In this document: positions 8,962-16,994 of the stretch, one piece after another
Layout: every line of letters starts with the position of its first letter
Position numbering within the stretch: position 1 is the first letter of the stretch
Origin: JACZUI01 sp965216725
GTDB taxonomy: Bacteria > Actinomycetota > Acidimicrobiia > Spongiisociales > ZC4RG35
Length of the DNA: 64,000 bases
NCBI GenBank assembly: GCA_965216725.1
Contig: CBDCGI010000022.1
Coordinates: 124,001 to 188,000, forward strand
Direction: 5' to 3'
The notes under the pieces: generated by a model
Database searches by the model: none
Seen by the model: only the letters and a program-made list of their open reading frames with translations
What the model was told of the DNA's origin: nothing
Position numbers and translations under genes: made by a program

Positions 8962-9252
8962 TCACATGGCGCTGACCACTTCGCGGAACTCGGACTCGTC
9001 GAGAGCCGCAAGCGTGGTGGTGCTCACATTGCCTTGCGTCCCCAGGGCCAACAAAGCGGTCGTTGCGGCCTTCATGTCTCCGGCCTCGACGACCGTGACG
9101 AAGTCGTATTCGCCCAACGTGAGGTAGAACTCCTTTATCTCGACGCCAAGGGCTGACAGCTGCACACGGGCCGCGTCCAGACGGGAAGGACTGTCCTTTA
9201 TGTTTGCGATCCCCTGTGTCGTGTATTTGCCGAAAGTGATGTAAGTCGCCAT
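8962..9252 (-). CDS. GYD domain protein
   Basis: 96 residues, the full length of a GYD domain. The family signature LTLGEYDFVTVVEAGD is present (here GEYD instead of GRYD). These proteins are ferredoxin-like folds of unknown function, probably dimeric. The start at 9252 has a strong ribosome site (GGAGGCTC). It converges with the glycosyltransferase. Confidence 0.85.
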   Translation of the reverse strand: MATYITFGKYTTQGIANIKDSPSRLDAARVQLSALGVEIKEFYLTLGEYDFVTVVEAGDMKAATTALLALGTQGNVSTTTLAALDESEFREVVSAM

Positions 9253-9333
9253 GAGCCTCCTTTGCTGCGACCAATCAAAGCTACACATCGGAGGTCGGCC
9301 GGGTACCGGCGCTGGCCAGGGGAGATCGCTGTC

Positions 9334-9978
9334 CTAGGTCGGCGTTTCGACGAGAACCGCCCTGGTCGGTGCCCCGTCGGAGCCCGGTACCAGAAGCGGT
9401 AGGGCGATCAATTGGTAGTGGCCCGGGGGCACGTCGGCCAGTTCCAAGCTTTCCAGGACAACGATTCCGTTGTGGAGCAGTAGCTGATGGGTGGGGAAGC
9501 CATCGGCATCAGCGGTGAATGGCTCGACCGAGAGATAGTCGATGCCGACCAGGTTGATATTCCTCTCCACGAGCCATTGTGCCGCAGTCACATCACATGC
9601 CACATAGTCGGTGTCGAATTCCTTGGCCGCCGTCCAGCCTGAGTTTGCTGTCTTCAAGAGGAGGCGAGTGGTTCCCTCAGGTATGCCAGCCGTCTCCAGC
9701 TCCTCACGGCCGATCACGGAGACATGGTCAGCGACTTTGACGACGTAGGCAGGTCCGACCAACGAGCGGATGGGAATCGTTTCGATGCCTCCTGCACCGG
9801 GAATGAAATGCTTGGGAGCGTCGATGTGTGTTCCGGCGTGGGCCCCGGTCTTGAAGGCCGAGACCTCCATCTGATCCCCGGCCGCGAAGCTGGCGACGAG
9901 CGTTCGCTCGAATCGTTCCACTACGCCGGGCCAGGTGACCAGGTCGGGGGTGAGAGGGGCGCTGATGTCGTAGATCAC
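9334..9978 (-). CDS. Cyclase family hydrolase (kynurenine formamidase-like)
   Basis: 214 residues. The zinc-binding signature HAGTHIDAPKHF (about 47-58) defines the PF04199 family, which contains bacterial kynurenine formamidase KynB and polyketide-type cyclases. Length matches KynB (about 210). The reaction would be hydrolysis of N-formylkynurenine or a related amide or lactone, but no tryptophan-pathway genes are nearby, so the substrate is open. The GTG start lies 10 bases after the stop of the upstream membrane-protein gene; the two are probably one operon. Confidence 0.8.
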   Translation of the reverse strand: MIYDISAPLTPDLVTWPGVVERFERTLVASFAAGDQMEVSAFKTGAHAGTHIDAPKHFIPGAGGIETIPIRSLVGPAYVVKVADHVSVIGREELETAGIPEGTTRLLLKTANSGWTAAKEFDTDYVACDVTAAQWLVERNINLVGIDYLSVEPFTADADGFPTHQLLLHNGIVVLESLELADVPPGHYQLIALPLLVPGSDGAPTRAVLVETPT

Positions 9979-9988
9979 GGCGTTTTGA

Positions 9989-10387
9989 TCACGCCAATAC
10001 CTGGAAGGTGAGGATTCCCGCCGTGGTGGCGGCGAAGGCGAGTATGGGTCCGAAGAGTCGTCTCTCCCACTTGCTTCCCCTGAAAATGCTGAACAACGAA
10101 GCTAGGGCGAGTGTCGCGGTCAGGATCCATGCCACCGATCGCTCCCAACTCTCCGGGACCGGCGAGAGTTCGATCAGCTCTCCAAAGGCAGCAAAGAACC
10201 ATGCTGCGAAGAGGAGAAAAACTCCGTAGACCAGACTCCTCCAGCGAAATGGTGGTGTGAGGAGCCTTGGATACTGGCCGGACCAGACGAGGTGTCCCTG
10301 GCGTGCTCCGAATGCCATCACCAGATGGACAATGGCCACCCACAACAGCAAGCCGGCGGCGAGAACTGCTAGCTCTTCGGTCTCCAT
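9989..10387 (-). CDS. Small integral membrane protein, unknown
   Basis: 132 residues with four hydrophobic helices (about 7-25, 49-68, 84-101 and 113-130). I do not recognise a family. It starts at ATG 10387, with TAGTTT 9 bases upstream, and ends 10 bases before the cyclase-family hydrolase. Co-expression with that enzyme is likely. Confidence 0.6.
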   Translation of the reverse strand: METEELAVLAAGLLLWVAIVHLVMAFGARQGHLVWSGQYPRLLTPPFRWRSLVYGVFLLFAAWFFAAFGELIELSPVPESWERSVAWILTATLALASLFSIFRGSKWERRLFGPILAFAATTAGILTFQVLA

Positions 10388-10454
10388 CCCACCGCCAAAC
10401 TAACCGGTGACCTGGAGCGGTGAAGTCTCTTGTTTGGTTGCCGACCGCTCGAGG

Positions 10455-11006
10455 TCAGGCACCCGGTATCTGCAGGCGGCGGGTCAAGCCGATGAGCGCT
10501 TGCTGGAAATCGGAGTCGTGGCCCGTCTCCATAAGGTGTGCAACCTCATGGAGGATGATCCAGGCACGCGCCGGGCGCTCCACGCGCACGGTCCTCGTGT
10601 CGGGCGAATACTCACCGCTGATCCTCCCGTCGAGTCGATCAACAAGTACCAGCTCGACATTGGACTCTCCTGCCAGGAGAAGAAGCTCCGAGAAGAAGAC
10701 AGAAGCCTCCTCCTCGCTCAAAAACGTGTTGGCGAGTCGGCTCATTGTTTCGTTGAGGCCGGCGGCGATGACCGCCTCCTGGACGATGCAGTAATCGAAT
10801 CCGCAGATTTCGAGCCCGTTGTCGGCGATAGGACGCTCCCTGGCGTTCAACAGGTTGTAGACGGGGAGGGCGGCGAGGGCCAATGCGGTGATGGCCGCAA
10901 CCGAAACCAGAATGAGGCGACGCGTCGGATTGGGCTCAATAGGCTCGTAAGGCTCGGGCCCAAACTCGTCGTCGTCGATCCAGGTGCCGTCGGCGGACAT
11001 CAGCAT
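10455..11006 (-). CDS. Membrane-anchored HExxH putative metallopeptidase
   Basis: 183 residues: acidic N-terminal tail (1-28), one membrane helix (about 31-53), then a domain ending in ILHEVAHLMETGHDSDF. This gives H153, E154 and H157 as a zincin motif and H163 as a possible third ligand, an arrangement seen in SprT/Wss1-like proteins (HExxH then GHD/GHG). Two Cys in DNGLEICGFDYC could be disulfide-bonded if the domain is external. Substrate unknown. The second in-frame ATG two codons later is an equal start candidate. Confidence 0.6.
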   Translation of the reverse strand: MLMSADGTWIDDDEFGPEPYEPIEPNPTRRLILVSVAAITALALAALPVYNLLNARERPIADNGLEICGFDYCIVQEAVIAAGLNETMSRLANTFLSEEEASVFFSELLLLAGESNVELVLVDRLDGRISGEYSPDTRTVRVERPARAWIILHEVAHLMETGHDSDFQQALIGLTRRLQIPGA

Positions 11007-11020
11007 GGAGCCTAAGACCG

Positions 11021-11935
11021 TTACGAGCGAAAGCGATCGAAGGGCTCCAGGGTTATCTCGGCATCGTCGATTGCCGCCGCCACGTCGTTCACGGCCACGG
11101 TCAGGTCCACCGGCGACACTCCCTGCCAGGGATCGAGACGGAGCCGGTCATCGACGTCTCCAAGCCGTACATCCGCGGGCCCGATCTGGTCGACCTCTTT
11201 CCAGGTGATTGGAGTGGCCACTGGGGCCTCTGGGCTGGGGCGAAGAGACCACGGAGCAACCGAAGTCGAGAGCGGCATGTTCCTCAGCCAGTCCACAAAG
11301 ACTCGTTCTCCGCGCTCCGACTTTCGGAAGGCCAACGTCAGAAGCCCGGGATACGCAGCAGTGGCCAACGCCGCCACGCTGCGCGCCATGTGAGAAACCT
11401 TGTCGGCCGTGACCTTGGGGCGCAATGGAATTCGGAGGTGATACCCCTTGGAGCCCGAAGTCATGATCACGCTCGGCAGCGAGAACGCCTCCAGCACGGA
11501 TTGGAGCACGTAGGCAGCCTCGCGCACCGGTCCGGTTGCTCCGGCGGGTGGGTCGAGGTCCCAGATCACCCAGTCTGGATGCCGAATGTCTTTGACGCGG
11601 CAAGGCGGGACGTGAAAAGTGATGGCCCCGAGATTGGCGAAGAAGAGGACGCCATCCTCGGAGTTGACGACGGGGTAGGTCGTGGTGCCCCCTTCCTCCC
11701 TGGGAACCTGGTATCTGCCGACGAGGTCGGTCGGGGCGTGTTGCGGGATGTTCTTCTGCATGAACCCATCGTCACGGATGCCCTTTGGGAAACGTTCGAC
11801 AGTCAGCGCCCTTTCTCGAAGAAAGGGAAGGAGAAGAGGGCCGACCAGGTCGTAGTAGGCGAACACGTCGGCCTTGGTGACACCGGCCTCCGGGTAGATC
11901 ATGCGTTCGCCGCTCGTGAGCTGGACACGTGTCAT
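11021..11935 (-). CDS. LigD-type polymerase/primase domain protein
   Basis: 304 residues, the size of a stand-alone polymerase domain of bacterial LigD (archaeo-eukaryotic primase superfamily). Catalytic DLD (126 and 128) sits in WVIWDLDPP; SGSKGYHLRIPL carries the conserved Ser/Lys/His (H166); the third metal Asp is D215 in VFVDWL. In non-homologous end joining this domain fills gaps with ribonucleotides and works with Ku and a ligase. No Ku gene is in the window; an ATP-dependent ligase is 19 kb away. A TTG three codons upstream is an alternative start. Confidence 0.88.
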   Translation of the reverse strand: MTRVQLTSGERMIYPEAGVTKADVFAYYDLVGPLLLPFLRERALTVERFPKGIRDDGFMQKNIPQHAPTDLVGRYQVPREEGGTTTYPVVNSEDGVLFFANLGAITFHVPPCRVKDIRHPDWVIWDLDPPAGATGPVREAAYVLQSVLEAFSLPSVIMTSGSKGYHLRIPLRPKVTADKVSHMARSVAALATAAYPGLLTLAFRKSERGERVFVDWLRNMPLSTSVAPWSLRPSPEAPVATPITWKEVDQIGPADVRLGDVDDRLRLDPWQGVSPVDLTVAVNDVAAAIDDAEITLEPFDRFRS

Positions 11936-12092
11936 GTCGACCAAGACCTCTGGCGTTCATGCTGGATTCCGGTGATCTGGGCTGTCGAGGACTGCTGGAT
12001 CAGCGTCATGTTTACGAATCCTTGAGAGTTCGCTGAGATGCCCATGAATCTTCGGAGCGCACCATGCATTCATAACCGAAACGGAGGTAGGA

Positions 12093-12698
12093 ATGTATCG
12101 CAAACTGGTAGGTGGCCTGACTGCTGCAGCAGCAGCTCTGCTTCTGGTTGGCGTCGCCTGGGCAGGCACAGGAGCCGGGGAGGACTCGGTCGGTGCCGAG
12201 ACAACGACCTCTTCGACGGTCGCCACATCGTCCACGGCGGACACGGGTGAGACGTCGACCACGGGCGTCGGAGCCGAGTCATCGACGAGTCTGGCCGCAC
12301 CCGAGACGTCGACGAGTCTGGCCGGAGCCGGAGCGACTTCGACAACGGCCGGGGGGGTGACATCGACCACTGCTGATGATGACGAGACCTCGACAACACT
12401 CGATGACGACCGGGATGATGACGAGGACGACGATGACGATCGCGACGAAGACGGCGTGACGATAGTGTCCGACCAGGAGATCTCGTATACGGTTCCGGGA
12501 GTGGGGATAGTCCACCTCGAGGTCGCAGATTCAAAACTGGTCCTCGTAGCAGTGGATCTCGAGCCCGGCTGGGACTATGAGATCAAAGAGCAGTCTCCAC
12601 ACCAAATGGAGCTCGAGTTCTCCAATGGGTCCTCCGAAGCGGAATTCGAAGCAGAACTGGAGCACGGAGATATCGAGATCGAGGTTGAGGTGGAATGA
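12093..12698 (+). CDS. Exported Thr/Ser-rich acidic protein, paralogue 1
   Basis: 201 residues: signal peptide (1-24), a long Thr/Ser/Ala-rich linker (about 30-100), an Asp-rich stretch (about 97-120) that could bind calcium, and a short beta-rich C-terminal domain ending in an alternating Glu/Val tail. The C-terminal domain resembles that of the protein at 14764-15276 (pattern G-I/V-V, then P, then E-I-x-E-x-x-P, then L/VEF). Ribosome site GGAGGTAGG precedes the ATG. It converges on the histidine kinase gene. Function unknown; a role as ligand, target or accessory of the neighbouring two-component system is inferred from position. Confidence 0.6.
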   Translation: MYRKLVGGLTAAAAALLLVGVAWAGTGAGEDSVGAETTTSSTVATSSTADTGETSTTGVGAESSTSLAAPETSTSLAGAGATSTTAGGVTSTTADDDETSTTLDDDRDDDEDDDDDRDEDGVTIVSDQEISYTVPGVGIVHLEVADSKLVLVAVDLEPGWDYEIKEQSPHQMELEFSNGSSEAEFEAELEHGDIEIEVEVE

Positions 12699-12701
12699 GG
12701 A

Positions 12702-13982
12702 TCAAACCAGGCTGAAACCGACGGTGACAACCGCCCCGCCTCCGGGGCGGTTGTCGAGCTTCAGATACCCTCCCCCGGTCTCGGCTGCCCGACGTGCAAT
12801 GTCGAGCCCCAGGCCGGTAGATCCACCGGAGCTGGATCCTCGCTGGAGAATGTCGCCCTGGGGCCATCCCGGGCCTTCGTCGGCCACTGCCAACCTGCCT
12901 AACCCGTTCTCGACGTCGACGATGAGGTCGAAGCCAACGCCGGGTTCGGTGTGGGAGAACACGTTCCCGACCAGGGCGTCGATCACTGAGACGACCGATT
13001 CATGCGAGGAGCGGATCATCACCTCGTCTTCGGGCATCAAGGCCCGTGTGGGCCTGTCCTGATCCTTAGCGAGAACAGCCCAAAACTGATGCCGCTGCCG
13101 GACGGTTGCCGAGAGGTCGCACACTGCTGGGCTGGCCGCTCCATCGTCGCGAGCCCGTGTGATGAGGCGATCGATCTCGGCTTCGAGCCGATCCACGTGG
13201 CTCAGGACGTCTAGGCGCTCGGTACGATCGTCCAACCTGTCGGCTTGAAGTCGCAGCGCAGTCAGGGGTGTGCGGAGATCGTGTGACAAGTCGGCCATCG
13301 CTTCTCGCTGATCCTGCAGGAGCACGCGCAGCCGATCGGCCACCCAGTTGAAGGTCCTTCCCAGCTCGGCCATCTCTTCAGGCTCAGCGATTTCGACCCT
13401 GCTGTTGAAATCGCCGCGACCCAGGCGATGGGAGGCCTCGACTAGCTGATTCATGGGGTCGACGAGAGATCTTCCCAGCCGGTCGGCCACCAGGACGGCA
13501 GCGGCAACGATCACGACCCCGAGCAGCGCCAGGAGCAACCAGGCCCTGGACACTCCGGCGGTCAGAACAGAATCAGGCACGAATACCGAGACCACCAGCG
13601 GACCTTCCGACGTGACAACCGGGATGTCGACTTCCCATCCGCCGGGGACGGATGAGCTCACCGTTTCCTGGCGTCGGGCGACCTCTTCGGCAAAGGTCCC
13701 CTGGCCTTGCGACTCGTTCCCGACGGCTTGGCCGTCGGGCAGATAGATCACCTGACCTTCGCTCATTCGACCCACCGCATCCGAAATGACCTCTGGGTCG
13801 ACACTCTCGGCGAGGGCCGTGGAGAGTGCAACCAATGAGGCGACCGATTGGGCGGTTTGCTCACCCTGGGTCTGAGCATCGGTGATGGCCTGTTGTCTGA
13901 CCAACAGCGCCAGGGGCAGGCTGAAAGCCACCACTACCAGGCCGGTTACGGCAAGGCTCAGGAAGATGATTCGGCGCCTCAC
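12702..13982 (-). CDS. HAMP sensor histidine kinase
   Basis: 426 residues, membrane-bound. TM1 about 6-28, extracytoplasmic sensor about 30-145, TM2 about 147-167, HAMP about 168-220, dimerisation helix with SHDLRTPLTAL (phospho-acceptor H234), then a GHKL ATPase domain with an N-box (GNVFSHTEPG), DEGPGW (G1) and TGLGLDIARR (G2). The 4-base overlap with the regulator stop shows translational coupling. The sensed signal is unknown; the neighbouring Thr/Ser-rich exported proteins are candidates for its input or output. Confidence 0.9.
   Translation of the reverse strand: MRRRIIFLSLAVTGLVVVAFSLPLALLVRQQAITDAQTQGEQTAQSVASLVALSTALAESVDPEVISDAVGRMSEGQVIYLPDGQAVGNESQGQGTFAEEVARRQETVSSSVPGGWEVDIPVVTSEGPLVVSVFVPDSVLTAGVSRAWLLLALLGVVIVAAAVLVADRLGRSLVDPMNQLVEASHRLGRGDFNSRVEIAEPEEMAELGRTFNWVADRLRVLLQDQREAMADLSHDLRTPLTALRLQADRLDDRTERLDVLSHVDRLEAEIDRLITRARDDGAASPAVCDLSATVRQRHQFWAVLAKDQDRPTRALMPEDEVMIRSSHESVVSVIDALVGNVFSHTEPGVGFDLIVDVENGLGRLAVADEGPGWPQGDILQRGSSSGGSTGLGLDIARRAAETGGGYLKLDNRPGGGAVVTVGFSLV
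12726..12755. terminator. 13-bp perfect hairpin inside 3' end of kinase gene
   Basis: Arms 12726-12738 and 12743-12755 pair perfectly around CCTC. It begins 28 bases after the stop of the exported-protein gene and lies within the last codons of the convergent histidine kinase gene, so it can terminate plus-strand transcription. Confidence 0.55.
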
Positions 13983-14662
13983 GTCATCGGGTTGACCAGC
14001 TTGACCCCGACTCCGTGGACTGTCCTCAGGTACTTCGGCCGCTCCGCACTTTCGCCCAGCTTCTTGCGGAGCCAGGAAAGGTGGACATCAACAGTGCGGT
14101 CGCTTCCTCCATAAGGCTCCCGCCACACCTGGGCGAGGAGGTCGCGTTTGGTGACCACATCACCTTCGTTTTCGGCAAGTGTTCGCAAGATGTCGAACTC
14201 TTTGGGGCTCAGTTCGAGCGCCACGCCGTCGAGGGCCGCCTCGCGGGCATTGACGTCGATCCGGAGGCCACCAATCTCCAACGTCTCTCGTGCTGAACCG
14301 CCGTCGCGACGTCTGAGTACGGCGCGCACCCGTGCGAGGAGCTGGGCTACCGAGAAAGGCTTGGTCAGGTAGTCGTCGGCGCCGGCATCGAGCGTCGCCA
14401 CAACCTCGGAATCGCCGCCGCGCGCAGTGAGGACGATGACCGGAACGTCCGACACCGACCGAATCATGCGAAGTAGCTCCCGGCCATCGACGTCGGGCAG
14501 GCCGAGATCCAGAAGGACCAGGTCGGGCGAGGTCTGGATGGTCAACTCGAGCCCCAACAGGCCTCTCTCGGCACTTTCGATGTCGTAACCCTCCGCCGAA
14601 AGGGTCTCGGCCACCAGGCGTCGAATGTCGAGGTCATCCTCGACCAGCACGATTCTCGGCAT
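13979..14662 (-). CDS. OmpR/PhoB-family response regulator
   Basis: 227 residues. The receiver domain has D9/D10, phospho-acceptor D52 (LLDLGLPDVDG), T79 and K101. The C-terminal winged helix carries LSPKEFDILRTLAEN and RTVDVHLSWLRKKL, diagnostic of OmpR/PhoB. It is the partner of the adjacent kinase. The ATG is preceded by TACGCT at 6 bases, suggesting a leaderless message. Direct repeats of 11-bp period upstream (14702-14730) are a plausible autoregulatory binding site. Confidence 0.92.
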   Translation of the reverse strand: MPRIVLVEDDLDIRRLVAETLSAEGYDIESAERGLLGLELTIQTSPDLVLLDLGLPDVDGRELLRMIRSVSDVPVIVLTARGGDSEVVATLDAGADDYLTKPFSVAQLLARVRAVLRRRDGGSARETLEIGGLRIDVNAREAALDGVALELSPKEFDILRTLAENEGDVVTKRDLLAQVWREPYGGSDRTVDVHLSWLRKKLGESAERPKYLRTVHGVGVKLVNPMT

Positions 14663-14668
14663 GCCGTC

Positions 14669-14674
14669 AGCGTA
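14669..14674 (-). promoter_or_regulatory. -10-like TACGCT, leaderless start at 14662
   Basis: On the minus strand TACGCT ends 6 bases before the ATG of the response regulator, with no ribosome site. Confidence 0.4.
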
Positions 14675-14701
14675 TCCAAGGGTGCGTCATCCCAGGTCCG
14701 T

Positions 14702-14730
14702 CTTGATGGAACCTTGATGTTTCGTTGACG
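14702..14730. promoter_or_regulatory. Three 7-bp direct repeats, 11-bp period
   Basis: CTTGATG at 14702-14708 and 14713-14719, then GTTGACG at 14724-14730: three half-sites spaced exactly 11 bp. OmpR/PhoB/PhoP regulators bind such head-to-tail repeats. The site lies between the regulator gene and the divergent exported-protein gene, so it could control both. Confidence 0.5.
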
Positions 14731-14763
14731 GAAGCTGGAATTGATCGGTGAGACAATCAGTGA

Positions 14764-15276
14764 GTGAAGACCGGTCTGATTCTCAGCTGGCTAGCGGTGA
14801 CCGCCGTGACCACGCTCGTCGCATGGCAGATCGTGGCCGCCGCCGACAAATCGGTCAGCGACCCGCTTCCAGCAGCTATCGAAGCTGGAACACAACCGCC
14901 AGCAGTGGAAACGACCCACACCACGACACCGTTGGAAACGACGTCCACGACGAGAATCAGCTCGGCCTCTCTGCCATCCACCGAGGAGCCGGACGCTCAG
15001 CCAACTTCGACAACCTCTCCGTCGGCCTCGGTTACCTCGAACCCAGAAGCGAAATGGCTGGTGCGGACCTTTCAGACGGCAGGTGGCTCCGTAGTGGTCA
15101 CCTACTCCGGAGATCAGGTCAGGTTCCATGCAGCCTCCCCGAATCCCAGTTATGTCGTGGAGATCGAGGATGAAGGCCCACCCCGGGTAAAGGTCGAGTT
15201 TGAGTCGGCAACAGAATCAGTTGAGATCGAGATTCGCCGTCGCGACGGTGCCTGGGATATCGATACCAGCTCTTAG
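14764..15276 (+). CDS. Exported/anchored Thr/Ser-rich protein, paralogue 2
   Basis: 170 residues starting at GTG 14764. An N-terminal hydrophobic helix (about 5-26, no obvious cleavage site) is followed by a Thr/Ser/Pro linker (about 45-92) and a beta-rich C-terminal domain of about 75 residues. The last domain shares spacing with the protein at 12093-12698: a GxVxV strand, a central Pro, EIEDEGP, then VKVEFES. I know no named family. It diverges from the response regulator, sharing the intergenic repeats. Confidence 0.6.
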   Translation: MKTGLILSWLAVTAVTTLVAWQIVAAADKSVSDPLPAAIEAGTQPPAVETTHTTTPLETTSTTRISSASLPSTEEPDAQPTSTTSPSASVTSNPEAKWLVRTFQTAGGSVVVTYSGDQVRFHAASPNPSYVVEIEDEGPPRVKVEFESATESVEIEIRRRDGAWDIDTSS

Positions 15277-15292
15277 CCTGTCCTTCTCTGGC

Positions 15293-15298
15293 TAGGTT
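15293..15298 (+). promoter_or_regulatory. -10-like TAGGTT upstream of 432-residue protein gene
   Basis: GGCTAGGTTG as at 624 and 6650, but 36 bases before the GTG at 15335; that start has its own GAGGTAGGC ribosome site. Confidence 0.35.
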
Positions 15299-15334
15299 GC
15301 TTCCGGTCGCAGTGGTAAGCCAAGCGAGGTAGGC

Positions 15335-16633
15335 GTGAGTCGTGTGGACAAGCTTTTGGACTCGGCGCGCCGCGCCGGTATCGAGCTCGATGAGGACGAG
15401 GCCCGGATCTGGCTCGGGGCGGTGATGTCTGAGCTGGATCATCACTACGTGACCATGGACGCCCGAGAGGGAGTCTTTGGACATCGGGTTGCGATGCTCG
15501 ATTTCAGCGATGCCAACCTCGACCACTTCCGCCGGGTGGGATCCATTGTTGAGATACCCGACCAGGACGGCGTGGAGACCGCTCTCGCCCTCTCCGGGTC
15601 GGCTGCGCAATCCAAGATCCAGGCCTTTCCCGGCGACTGCGACTTCTTCGAGCGGGTAAACATCAAAGCGGGGTCCTTCGACGAAGCCTGTAGTCGTCTC
15701 GCCGAGGTGATCCGCTCTAAGGCGCTGGCTGCTTCGACCGGTCCGGGGTTCAGGCTGATGGAGGTGAAGTTCGGCGAGTTTCCGGGGGATGCGATCCGCG
15801 GCGGCTCACTGGTCCGCGCCGGGAGCTCCATCTCATGGAGCCCCAAGGAGGTGGAGGCGTCGGAGATTGAGCTCGCCGACCTCGATGGGACCAGGCGGAC
15901 TCTGACGTGGGATGAAGCCTCCCGGCATCCGGGGTGGTGCAAGCTCGACTGGGTCGTGGTTGATGCCGACAAGGGCGAGCTGGTCAACGCTTCCAACATG
16001 ATCGACGCCACCTGGGAGGCGCCGGATGGGAGTATCACGCCGCTCGACGGCTATCTGGATCCATATTTTCAGGAGGTCTACCTCGAAGCTGAGTCCGTGC
16101 CTCTGTTCACGAAACTGATCGCCAACGTGTCAGCGGACGCTCTTGACGGCTACGTGGAGGGCCTGGAGAAGGAGGTCGCCAAGTATCTGAGAGGCGACGA
16201 CGCCAACGTGGGCAAGGCGGCCAAACGGATGTACAACGTGTTTCGCCTCAACGGGCGCTACGAAGAGGCGGCTTTCATTCGAGAGCTGTTCGATGAGCCG
16301 GCCAACATTCTCTACCAGATCTACTCGGTGGTGCGGACGATCGAGGAGGCGAGCCAGCCGGAGTCGGGTATCTCGGCCGGGGTGGTGGTCGCCCAGCTCG
16401 ATTCAGCGATTCTGGGCGCGGTCCGTGCCCTGGAGGGGGTGGAGGAGGAGGAGATCGTGGGCATCCTGCTCGGGCTCCGCGACGACATCTCGGCTCGTGA
16501 TCCAGATCCGGTCGCGGTGGCGGGGGCCCGCAAGGCTCTGCTCAACGTGGTCAACAACTTCTTCCAGGAGAAGCTGTCGGCCATGCCAGAGGTTCGCGAA
16601 TACATGCTGGCCATCACCGGCCCAGCGGCGTAG
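15335..16633 (+). CDS. Unknown 432-residue protein, possible nucleotidyltransferase fold
   Basis: Soluble, acidic protein with no signal peptide. I do not recognise the family. One notable block, GSAAQSKIQAFPGDCDFFER (about residues 87-106), has the GS-(x)n-DxD/E spacing of polymerase-beta-type nucleotidyltransferases, with D99 and D101 as candidate metal ligands. A second acidic residue pair (VVVDADKGE, about 207-215) could supply the third carboxylate. The C-terminal 170 residues are helical. GTG start behind GAGGTAGGC. The fold assignment is inference from one motif. Confidence 0.45.
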   Translation: MSRVDKLLDSARRAGIELDEDEARIWLGAVMSELDHHYVTMDAREGVFGHRVAMLDFSDANLDHFRRVGSIVEIPDQDGVETALALSGSAAQSKIQAFPGDCDFFERVNIKAGSFDEACSRLAEVIRSKALAASTGPGFRLMEVKFGEFPGDAIRGGSLVRAGSSISWSPKEVEASEIELADLDGTRRTLTWDEASRHPGWCKLDWVVVDADKGELVNASNMIDATWEAPDGSITPLDGYLDPYFQEVYLEAESVPLFTKLIANVSADALDGYVEGLEKEVAKYLRGDDANVGKAAKRMYNVFRLNGRYEEAAFIRELFDEPANILYQIYSVVRTIEEASQPESGISAGVVVAQLDSAILGAVRALEGVEEEEIVGILLGLRDDISARDPDPVAVAGARKALLNVVNNFFQEKLSAMPEVREYMLAITGPAA

Positions 16634-16645
16634 AGCAACCCGTAG

Positions 16646-16945
16646 TCAGCGTCTTCGCGAAGCGGCGGCTCCGCCACCGCTCCCACCGAGGAAGGTGCCG
16701 ATGCCGATCATGAATCCGAAGTCGTACCAGTTGCCGCTGTTGTGAACCTCGTAAACGTTGACGTTGTCGCTGAATAACGAGATCACAAAAGTGACCGGCG
16801 CGATGATGCCGTGCCACAGGCCAAGCCAGAATCCGGCAACGTCGCCGTTGGGATCCGGGACATCGACAGCCGGGTTCTCACCGGCGGCGCAGGCGGCGAG
16901 GAGTAAGGCGGCAAACACCAGCGCCAACAACAGCCTTCGGTTCAT
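16646..16945 (-). CDS. Small lipoprotein of unknown function
   Basis: About 99 residues starting at ATG 16945. The signal peptide ends in lipobox LLAAC (about residues 14-18). The body contains GFWLGLWHGIIAPVTFVIS, SDNVNVYEVHNSGNWYDFGF and a Gly-rich tail. Small proteins with this pattern recur in many bacteria but have no known role. It converges on the 432-residue protein gene with 12 bases between stops. Confidence 0.7.
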   Translation of the reverse strand: MNRRLLLALVFAALLLAACAAGENPAVDVPDPNGDVAGFWLGLWHGIIAPVTFVISLFSDNVNVYEVHNSGNWYDFGFMIGIGTFLGGSGGGAAASRRR

Positions 16946-16994
16946 ACCCGAAAACGCTAGCGCCATTGACGGGTGCCAGGCGTGGAGTGGCTAG

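Noticed and set aside
12190..12520. Possible tandem repeat array or CRISPR-like region
   Set aside because: The repetition is Thr/Ser and Asp codon bias in a linker of the exported protein; units are irregular and there are no spacers.
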